Source: UBA5272 sp964393005
GTDB lineage: Bacteria > Patescibacteriota > Minisyncoccia > Phycocordibacterales > UBA5272
Assembly: GCA_964393005.1 (NCBI GenBank)
Contig: CAYMRR010000015.1
Span: forward strand, 1 to 10,028
Direction of reading: 5' to 3'
DNA: 10,028 bases
Shown here: positions 4,557 to 10,028 of the stretch, one piece after another
Position numbering within the stretch: the first letter of the stretch is position 1
Layout of the letters: each line of letters starts with the position of its first letter
Made by a program: the position numbers and the translations under genes
Notes under the pieces: generated by a model
What the model was told of the DNA's origin: nothing
Database searches by the model: none
Seen by the model: the letters and a program-made list of their open reading frames with translations, nothing else

Positions 4557-6872
4557 ATGACCCTAAAAACAGAGATTTCTAAAATAAATAGGCTAAGCAA
4601 AGAGCATGCTGCAGGTTTAAAAAAATTAAAAATAAACAATATAGAAGATCTTTTAAATTATTTTCCTGTACGATATTCTGATGAAAGAGAAGCTAAAAAT
4701 ATTCAAAATCTAAATAAAGGTGATACGGTATCTCTTTTTGGAGAAATAAGAAATTTACAAATTAAAAGAAGTTTTAAAGGACATATTCCTATGTGTGAAG
4801 GAAAGCTTGTAGACAATACTGGGTCTATAAAGCTTGTATGGTTTCACCAAGCTTATATAGCTAAAATGTACAATGATGGGGAATTTGTAAAAGTCCAAGG
4901 AATAGTACAAGAAAAAAATGGAGTTTTTTCTTTACTTAATCCGGATATAGAAAGAGTGAGTAGAGATCATATTTATTCAGAAGATAGTCTTTTTTCTGAA
5001 GTAGAATCCTCTAAAAGCTTAAAAGAGATGATGCCAGTTTATAAAGAGACTAAAGGCTTATCTTCCAACTATTTGAGATCTCTTATTAAAAAGGTATTAG
5101 CTAATAAAGAATTAAGACAAGAGATTTTAAATAGTGATCCATTACCAGAAAGCTTATTAAAATCTCTTTCTTTGCCTTCTTTAGATAAAGCTTATTTATA
5201 TATACATTTACCAAAAGCTAAAGATATAAAAAAAGCAGAAGAAATGGTGCTGGTTTCTCGAAAAAGATTTTCTTTTGAAGAAATATTTTATTTACAACTT
5301 TTAAAGCAATCTGAAAGAAAAAAAGCTAAAGAAAGTATAAGTTTTAATTTAAATATTAGTGTAGAAAAAAGAAAAGAATTAATAAAAGAATATATTGCTA
5401 AAGTAGAAAATAGATTTAAATTTAAACTTACAGGAGCACAAAGCAAAGCTATACAAAGTATTTCTAAAGATTTAAATAAAAAGGAGCCAATGGGAAGGCT
5501 TTTAGAAGGAGATGTAGGATCAGGAAAAACTTTGGTCGCAGCTATTATTTCTTATTTTATAACTCATTATGAAAATAGAGATCTTGAAAGCGGGAAAAGG
5601 TTGCAAGTAGCCATAATGGCTCCAACAGAAATATTAGCCACTCAACACTTTGACTCTTTTATAGATTTATTAAAAGATGAAAAAGTAGAAATAGGGCTAC
5701 TAACAGGAAAGATTTGTAAAAAGTATCCTAGCAAGGTAAATGTTGGTGGTAGTACCAATATCTCTAAAGCTATGTTAAAAAAAATGGTAGAAAAAGGAGA
5801 TATATCTATAGTTATAGGGACTCATGCCCTTATTCAAAAAACTTTATCTTTTCAAAATTTAGCTTTAGCTATTATAGATGAGCAACATAGGTTTGGAGTT
5901 AAACAAAGGGCTTTACTAGCTAGCAAAAAATCTGTTTCCACCAAAGTCATGGTGGCTAATGATATTAAAAATCTCACAAATAAAAAACAAAAAATAATAA
6001 AAGAAAAAGAAAAGTTGCCCCATCTTCTTTCTATGACAGCTACTCCCATTCCTAGAACTTTAGCTTTAACTATTTTTGGAGATTTGGATCTTACTATTTT
6101 AGATGAGTTGCCAAAAAATAGAAAAAAAATAATTACTAAAATAGAAAAAGAAAAAGATAGAGAAAATGTCTATAAAGAAATATTGAAAGAAATAAAAGCA
6201 GGTTATCAAGCTTATATAGTAGTACCAAGAATAGAAGAGCTAGATGAAGAAGAGCAGCAATCAAAAGGAAAATTAAACTTAAGATCAGTAGAAAGTGAAG
6301 TTAAAAATCTTGAAGAATTTTTTAATATAAAAAATAAAGCAAATATTAAAATTTTTGGTATGCATTCTAAAATCAAAAAAGAAGAAAAAGAAAAAATAAT
6401 GCAAGATTTTGCTAATAATAAAATACAAGTTTTGGTCTCTACTTCTGTTATAGAGGTAGGAGTAAATGTACCAAATGCAAGTCGTATGATAATAGAGGGA
6501 GCTGAAAGGTTTGGACTAGCCCAGCTTCATCAGCTAAGAGGCCGCATAGGTAGAGGAGAAAGAGAAAGTGTATGTTATTTATTTACCAATAGTAGCTCAG
6601 ATATCACTTTAGAAAGACTTTCTTCTTTATTAAAAGCCAAAAATGGCTTTGAGCTTGCAGAGCTAGATTTAAATCAAAGAGGTATAGGCTCTCTTCTTTC
6701 AGGGAAACAGTGGGGAGTTTCTGATCTTGCTATGGAAGCCATTAAAAATTTAAAATTAGTAGAAATAACTAAAGAAGAAGCTAAAAAGCTTATAGAAATA
6801 GATCCAGAACTTAAAAAACATAAAAAATTAAAAAAAGTTTTAGAAGAAAAAGAAAAGGTACATATGGAATAA
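4557..6872 (+). CDS. recG: ATP-dependent DNA helicase RecG
   Basis: RecG is a superfamily 2 translocase that regresses stalled replication forks and moves branched DNA junctions. I chose the ATG at 4557 (771 residues), because the upstream ATG at 4533 overlaps the putative -10. An N-terminal wedge/OB-fold part (about 10-150) contains IEDLLNYFPVRYSDERE and a strand set ending in FVKVQGIV. Helicase motifs are complete: Walker A GDVGSGKT (318-325), APTEILATQH, DEQHRFG (from 441), MTATPIPRTLAL (from 493), STSVIEVGVNVPNAS and QLHQLRGRIGRG (656-667). Between DEQH and TAT there are 53 residues against 30 in E. coli, an insertion of about 23 rich in Lys. The usual GTRQSG near the C-terminus is replaced by LSGKQWG. 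E. coli RecG has 693 residues. It appears monocistronic. Confidence 0.95.
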   Translation: MTLKTEISKINRLSKEHAAGLKKLKINNIEDLLNYFPVRYSDEREAKNIQNLNKGDTVSLFGEIRNLQIKRSFKGHIPMCEGKLVDNTGSIKLVWFHQAYIAKMYNDGEFVKVQGIVQEKNGVFSLLNPDIERVSRDHIYSEDSLFSEVESSKSLKEMMPVYKETKGLSSNYLRSLIKKVLANKELRQEILNSDPLPESLLKSLSLPSLDKAYLYIHLPKAKDIKKAEEMVLVSRKRFSFEEIFYLQLLKQSERKKAKESISFNLNISVEKRKELIKEYIAKVENRFKFKLTGAQSKAIQSISKDLNKKEPMGRLLEGDVGSGKTLVAAIISYFITHYENRDLESGKRLQVAIMAPTEILATQHFDSFIDLLKDEKVEIGLLTGKICKKYPSKVNVGGSTNISKAMLKKMVEKGDISIVIGTHALIQKTLSFQNLALAIIDEQHRFGVKQRALLASKKSVSTKVMVANDIKNLTNKKQKIIKEKEKLPHLLSMTATPIPRTLALTIFGDLDLTILDELPKNRKKIITKIEKEKDRENVYKEILKEIKAGYQAYIVVPRIEELDEEEQQSKGKLNLRSVESEVKNLEEFFNIKNKANIKIFGMHSKIKKEEKEKIMQDFANNKIQVLVSTSVIEVGVNVPNASRMIIEGAERFGLAQLHQLRGRIGRGERESVCYLFTNSSSDITLERLSSLLKAKNGFELAELDLNQRGIGSLLSGKQWGVSDLAMEAIKNLKLVEITKEEAKKLIEIDPELKKHKKLKKVLEEKEKVHME

Positions 6873-6924
6873 AGCTTAAAATTTTAAATGTGGAAAGAAA
6901 TTTTCTATTTTTCTTATAAAATAC

Positions 6925-6941
6925 TATAATAATATTATAAT
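6925..6941 (+). promoter_or_regulatory. Overlapping -10 candidates for the secreted protein gene
   Basis: Two perfect TATAAT hexamers occur at 6925-6930 and 6936-6941, the second ending 13 nt before the ATG at 6955. Starts would fall near 6937 or 6948, giving leaders of about 18 or 7 nt. No convincing -35 box is seen, and the region is so AT-rich that chance matches are likely. Confidence 0.4.
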
Positions 6942-6954
6942 CAATTTAAATTTC

Positions 6955-7890
6955 ATGAAAAAAACAATTCTCTCTTTTTTTATTTTAATAGGCCTTTTAG
7001 CTATATTTTTGAATAACAGTGTTTCTTTAGCTCAAAATGCTTATCAGCAACCAGTTTCAAGTACTCCATATTGTTATCAGTTCAAGCATTATCTAGTCAA
7101 AGGTTCTACCGACATGTCTACTCAAGGGGAGGTTAGTATTTTGCAGAATATTTTATACAATATCAATCTTTTATCTGTAGCTCCTACAGGATATTTTGGT
7201 GATCTTACTGAGGCTGCAGTTATGCAATATCAGGCTAGTAGAAATATTCAGCCAACAGGTACCGTAGGTCCTGTAACCAGGTCTTCTTTTTCTAATTGCA
7301 ATACTACAGTGCCTCCAGCACAAAGTCAAAATACTATACCAATTACTTTTTACTCTTTTAATAAAAGCTCTGTAGTACAAGTTCCTTTAAATAGTGTTAT
7401 TTCTTTACCGAATCTGTCTCCTTGGCCAGAATATCCTAATTATTATTTTGCAGGATGGTATGCAGATTATAACTTTACAAATATTTACTCTCCCACCAAA
7501 GTAGAAAAAACTTTTGCTTTATTTGCAAAATGGGTAAAGACTTGTAATGATGGAAGTTCTGTAGTTTATCCTAATGATTGTAATGTAAATTACAATCCTA
7601 ATCCTAATCCAAATCCAGATCCAAATTTTTCTAATGCTTGTCCTTCAAATAAAGAGTTTGTAGCCAATCAAGTAAATTGTACTTGTGTTAGCGGTTTTAC
7701 TAAAATAACTTATGGAGATCCAGCTTCTCCTACAGCAATTTGTCTGCCTATAGTAGAAAATTGTCCTTCCGATAAATATTTTTATAGTTGGGATTTTCCA
7801 GGTTGTAAATGTCCTACAGGGTTTATAAAAAATTCAGGTCTTCCAGGAATTGATGTTAATATAAATTTTTGTTCTCCAAATACAAATTAA
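6955..7890 (+). CDS. Secreted peptidoglycan-binding, InlB-repeat, Cys-rich protein
   Basis: This is a 311-residue exported protein. Residues 1-26 form a signal peptide: MKKT, a hydrophobic core ILSFFILIGLLAIFL and a likely cut after SLA. Residues 40-115 fit the peptidoglycan-binding type 1 fold (family PF01471): LVKGSTD...VSILQNILY, then PTGYFGDLTEAAVMQYQ and PTGTVGPVTRSSF. Residues about 128-194 fit one Listeria-Bacteroides (InlB B/Flg_new) repeat, ending FAGWYADYNFTNIYSP...LFAKW. A linker of Asn-Pro repeats (214-224) leads to two Cys-rich modules (C229-C244 and C270-C286) of the type CPSxKxF...CxC..GF. Twelve cysteines in all suggest disulfides. It likely binds cell wall and displays an adhesive or structural module, which is inference. 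No sortase motif or C-terminal membrane anchor is present. Confidence 0.88.
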   Translation: MKKTILSFFILIGLLAIFLNNSVSLAQNAYQQPVSSTPYCYQFKHYLVKGSTDMSTQGEVSILQNILYNINLLSVAPTGYFGDLTEAAVMQYQASRNIQPTGTVGPVTRSSFSNCNTTVPPAQSQNTIPITFYSFNKSSVVQVPLNSVISLPNLSPWPEYPNYYFAGWYADYNFTNIYSPTKVEKTFALFAKWVKTCNDGSSVVYPNDCNVNYNPNPNPNPDPNFSNACPSNKEFVANQVNCTCVSGFTKITYGDPASPTAICLPIVENCPSDKYFYSWDFPGCKCPTGFIKNSGLPGIDVNINFCSPNTN

Positions 7891-7903
7891 AAATACAAAT
7901 TAA
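7878..7903 (+). repeat. 13-nt tandem duplication across a stop codon
   Basis: AAATACAAATTAA occurs twice in direct contact (7878-7890 and 7891-7903). The first copy contains the last codons and the TAA stop of the secreted protein gene. The second copy lies wholly in the spacer, so it looks like a recent slippage duplication with no effect on the protein. Confidence 0.8.
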
Positions 7904-7941
7904 AAATAAATTTTGTGCATAAAAACAAATTTTAATTTTTA
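7901..7941. repeat. Imperfect AT-rich inverted repeat before phosphoketolase gene
   Basis: The arm TAAAAATAAATTTTG (7901-7915) is nearly the reverse complement of CAAATTTTAATTTTTA (7926-7941), with about a 10-nt loop. It could act as a weak terminator for the upstream gene or as an operator near the phosphoketolase promoter. All-AT composition makes chance a real possibility. Confidence 0.3.
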
Positions 7942-7945
7942 GCTA

Positions 7946-7954
7946 TGGTAAAAT
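7946..7954 (+). promoter_or_regulatory. Extended -10 of the phosphoketolase gene (leaderless)
   Basis: TGGTAAAAT is a TGn extension plus the -10 hexamer TAAAAT (7949-7954). Seven nt after its last base, the normal start distance, lies the A of the ATG at 7961, so the mRNA would begin with its start codon. No clear -35 is visible (CAAATT at the expected place). There is no Shine-Dalgarno before this ATG, which agrees with leaderless translation. Confidence 0.5.
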
Positions 7955-7960
7955 TAGACT

Positions 7961-10028
7961 ATGTCTAATAAAAGTTCTTCAGTTAAAAAAACTTCATCAA
8001 AAAAAGTTGCTAAAAAAGTAGCTACTAAAAAAGTTGCTAAAAAGATTACTTCAAAAAAAATAATTAAAGATGATTTTTCCGGCTTAAAAAAATATTTAAG
8101 AGTAGTTAATTATATTTCAGCTGCTCAATTTTATTTAAAAGATAATTTTCTTTTAGAGCAGCCTCTAGAAGAAAAGCATCTTAAAAATAGATTACTTGGT
8201 CATTGGGGAGGGTCTACTGGAGTCAATTTTATATATGCTCATTTAAATTATTATCTAAAAAACAATCAAAAAACTAAAACCAAAATCAGAGATATTATGT
8301 TTTTACTAGGTCCTGGGCATGCTTATCCTGGGCTACAGGCTAATCTTTTTATGGAAAGGACTCTCACCCATTATTTTGGAAATATTAATAAAAATATTAA
8401 AAATATTTTTGATTTTGAGATCTCTTATGATAAGCAAGGTTTAGCTAATCTTATAAAACATTTTGGTTCTCCAAATGGATTTCCTACTCATGCTGCTCCA
8501 GATACCCCAGGTGCTATTTTAGAAGGAGGAGAACTTGGATATTCTCTTGCTAATGCTGGAGGAGCAGTGATGGACAATAAAGATTTGATAGCAGTCACTT
8601 TAATAGGTGATGGAGAAGCTGAAACTGGAACCTTAGCTACTAGCTGGCATATTTCTAAATTTATTAATTCTAAAGACAATGGAGTAGTATTGCCAATACT
8701 TAATTTAAATGAATACAAAATTTCAGGTCCTACTATTTTTGGAAGAATGAAAGATAAAGATCTGATAAGTTTTTTTGAAGGTCTTGGTTATGATCCATAT
8801 ATTATAGATGCGAGAAGTGATACTAATGTTTTAGCTAATAGATATAATCATGATTTAGAAAAAGATAATGTCCACTCTTTGATGCAAAAAGTATTAGATA
8901 AAGCTTTTACTAAAATAGTAGAATTAAAAAAGACAGGAGAAATTTTAGGTCTTCCTGTTATTATTTTAAGAAGCGACAAAGGGTGGTCTGGCCCAAAGAA
9001 ATTTAAAAAAGATAAAATAGAAGGTAATCATCTCTCACATCAAGTTCCATTTTCAGGAGCTAAAGAAAATAAAGAAGAATTAAAAGCTTTAGAAGAGTGG
9101 CTCAGAAGTTATAAAATAGAGCAATTGTTTTCTCACAATCTTGAAAGCACTAAAAATCTTTTAGGAGAAAGGTTAAAAATAGAAAATAGAGAGCTTTTCT
9201 TAAAAGAGATAGAAGATATAATACCTGAAAAAATGTGGAGGATGGGGATGAATCTACATGTGCAACAAAATGGTAAAAATAAATTATTACCATTAAAGCT
9301 TCCAAAGCTTTCTCCTATTTTTAAAAAAGCCATTTTAGTATCTTCTACAGACTGGAGCAAACATTCTCCTATGGATATAGTAGGAGAATATATGAGAGAA
9401 GTATATCGTTTAAATAAATCTACAAATAATTTTAGATTATTTTCTCCAGATGAAACTTATTCTAATAAACTCCAAGCTGTATTTAAAGAAGAAGCTAGAG
9501 CTTTTAATTTAGAAATCAAACCTTGGGACAAAGATCTTTCTAAGAGAGGTAGAGTAGTAGAAATGCTTTCAGAAAATACTTTGCTTGGTATGCTTACAGG
9601 GTATATTCTTACTGGAAGACATGGTTTTTTTGTAACTTATGAGGCTTTTGCTCAAGTTATCACTTCTATGGTAGATCAGTATTTAAAATTTTTAAGAGTC
9701 TCACAAAATATAAATTGGCGAGGAGATGTTTCTTCTTTAAATATTATTCTTACATCTCCCGGTTGGCTACAGGAACATAATGGATATTCTCATCAAAATC
9801 CAGGCATATTAGACGATGTACTCAATCTTAATTCAGAGTTAGTAAATGTTTATTTTCCTATAGATGCTGTATCTGCTGGATATGCGACAGAAGAAATGTT
9901 TAAAAGTAAAAATAATATTAACTTTTTATGTGCTGGAAAAGATTTTAATAGACCGCTCTTTTTAAGTGAAGCAGAATCTAAAAGAAGCATAAAAGAAGGA
10001 GTTAGTTTTTTAGATACTTTTTCTGATA
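7961..10028 (+). CDS. xfp: Phosphoketolase, lysine-rich N-terminal tail, 3' end missing
   Basis: This TPP enzyme cleaves xylulose 5-phosphate and/or fructose 6-phosphate with phosphate, giving acetyl phosphate plus glyceraldehyde 3-phosphate or erythrose 4-phosphate. The frame is open to the right edge: 689 codons of perhaps 830. Residues 1-36 are a basic tail with 14 lysines and no acidic residue. The core follows: LLGHWGGSTGVNF (H81), GPGH (H120), FPTHAAPDTPG (H177), EGGELGY, the TPP-Mg motif GDGEAETG (216-223) with N250 and Y252, SHQVP (H360), FSPDET, LSENT (E538), GYILTGRHGFF, EHNGYSHQNPG (H606, H611) and AGK (K660). Most active-site residues known from the Bifidobacterium enzymes are kept. 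Changes include GPGHGGP to GPGHAYP and HLNGYKI to NLNEYKI. The family is distinguished from transketolase by the GHWG and HNGYSHQ blocks. Whether it prefers X5P or F6P cannot be told. Confidence 0.92.
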   Translation, partial: MSNKSSSVKKTSSKKVAKKVATKKVAKKITSKKIIKDDFSGLKKYLRVVNYISAAQFYLKDNFLLEQPLEEKHLKNRLLGHWGGSTGVNFIYAHLNYYLKNNQKTKTKIRDIMFLLGPGHAYPGLQANLFMERTLTHYFGNINKNIKNIFDFEISYDKQGLANLIKHFGSPNGFPTHAAPDTPGAILEGGELGYSLANAGGAVMDNKDLIAVTLIGDGEAETGTLATSWHISKFINSKDNGVVLPILNLNEYKISGPTIFGRMKDKDLISFFEGLGYDPYIIDARSDTNVLANRYNHDLEKDNVHSLMQKVLDKAFTKIVELKKTGEILGLPVIILRSDKGWSGPKKFKKDKIEGNHLSHQVPFSGAKENKEELKALEEWLRSYKIEQLFSHNLESTKNLLGERLKIENRELFLKEIEDIIPEKMWRMGMNLHVQQNGKNKLLPLKLPKLSPIFKKAILVSSTDWSKHSPMDIVGEYMREVYRLNKSTNNFRLFSPDETYSNKLQAVFKEEARAFNLEIKPWDKDLSKRGRVVEMLSENTLLGMLTGYILTGRHGFFVTYEAFAQVITSMVDQYLKFLRVSQNINWRGDVSSLNIILTSPGWLQEHNGYSHQNPGILDDVLNLNSELVNVYFPIDAVSAGYATEEMFKSKNNINFLCAGKDFNRPLFLSEAESKRSIKEGVSFLDTFSD

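Noticed and set aside
6873..6924. Terminator after recG
   Set aside because: Only weak AAGAAA/TTTCTT pairing is present, with no stable stem; nothing I could support.
7594..7626. Asn-Pro repeat as a phase-variable microsatellite
   Set aside because: The repeat is short and already imperfect at DNA level (CCT/CCA and AAT/GAT changes), so slippage is unlikely. It reads as a protein linker.
3..10028. UGA recoded as glycine, as in Gracilibacteria or Absconditabacteria
   Set aside because: No complete gene ends in TGA, which raised the question. But there is also no in-frame TGA, and all conserved glycines use GGN. The standard bacterial code with TAA/TAG preference explains the data.
7961..10028. 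Transketolase instead of phosphoketolase
   Set aside because: GHWG, EGGELGY, GDGEAETG and HNGYSHQ are phosphoketolase family blocks, and the length and order fit that family.

Overview
The window looks like a piece of a small, AT-rich bacterial genome, most likely from the Candidate Phyla Radiation (Patescibacteria, Parcubacteria-like). The grounds are indirect: minimal ribosomal proteins in a broken-up ribosomal cluster, secreted proteins that join a peptidoglycan-binding domain to a Listeria-Bacteroides type repeat and Cys-rich modules, a divergent phosphoketolase, and very AT-rich, mostly Shine-Dalgarno-less spacers. No rRNA or tRNA is present to fix the taxonomy. The 10-N gap shows this is a scaffolded, probably metagenomic, assembly.

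Layout, all genes on the + strand. (1) 3-773: the 3' end of a Cys-rich, Ig-like surface protein, closed by a strong hairpin terminator (798-828). (2) 827-4519: a self-contained ribosomal transcription unit with a good extended -10 promoter (827-855), then rpsS, rplV, rpsC, rplP, rpsQ, rplN, rplX, rplE, and a hairpin terminator (4488-4519). It is the middle of the classical S10-spc super-operon, cut off from rplB upstream and from rpsN/rpsH downstream, and rpmC is missing from its usual place. rpsQ is interrupted near its 3' end by the assembly gap, followed by about 63 nt of GC-richer sequence that looks foreign. (3) 4557-6872: recG, a full-length branch-migration helicase with all helicase motifs and a small insertion. 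(4) 6955-7890: a secreted cell-wall-type protein. (5) 7961 to the right edge: a phosphoketolase missing its C-terminus, with an unusual lysine-rich N-terminal tail.

Together the window shows translation machinery (eight ribosomal proteins), DNA repair (RecG), cell-surface proteins and central fermentative carbon metabolism (phosphoketolase making acetyl phosphate). The three genes after the ribosomal unit look separately transcribed. Their putative -10 boxes sit so close to the start codons that the mRNAs would be leaderless (xfp) or carry leaders of only about 7-8 nt (recG and the secreted protein).

I found no CRISPR array, insertion sequence, tRNA, riboswitch or defence system. No gene-free stretch exceeds 300 nt; the longest, 774-924, holds the terminator and promoter. 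The points most worth a second look are the tailed phosphoketolase, the isolated ribosomal unit, the very short leaders, the Cys-module surface proteins and the suspicious sequence at the gap.
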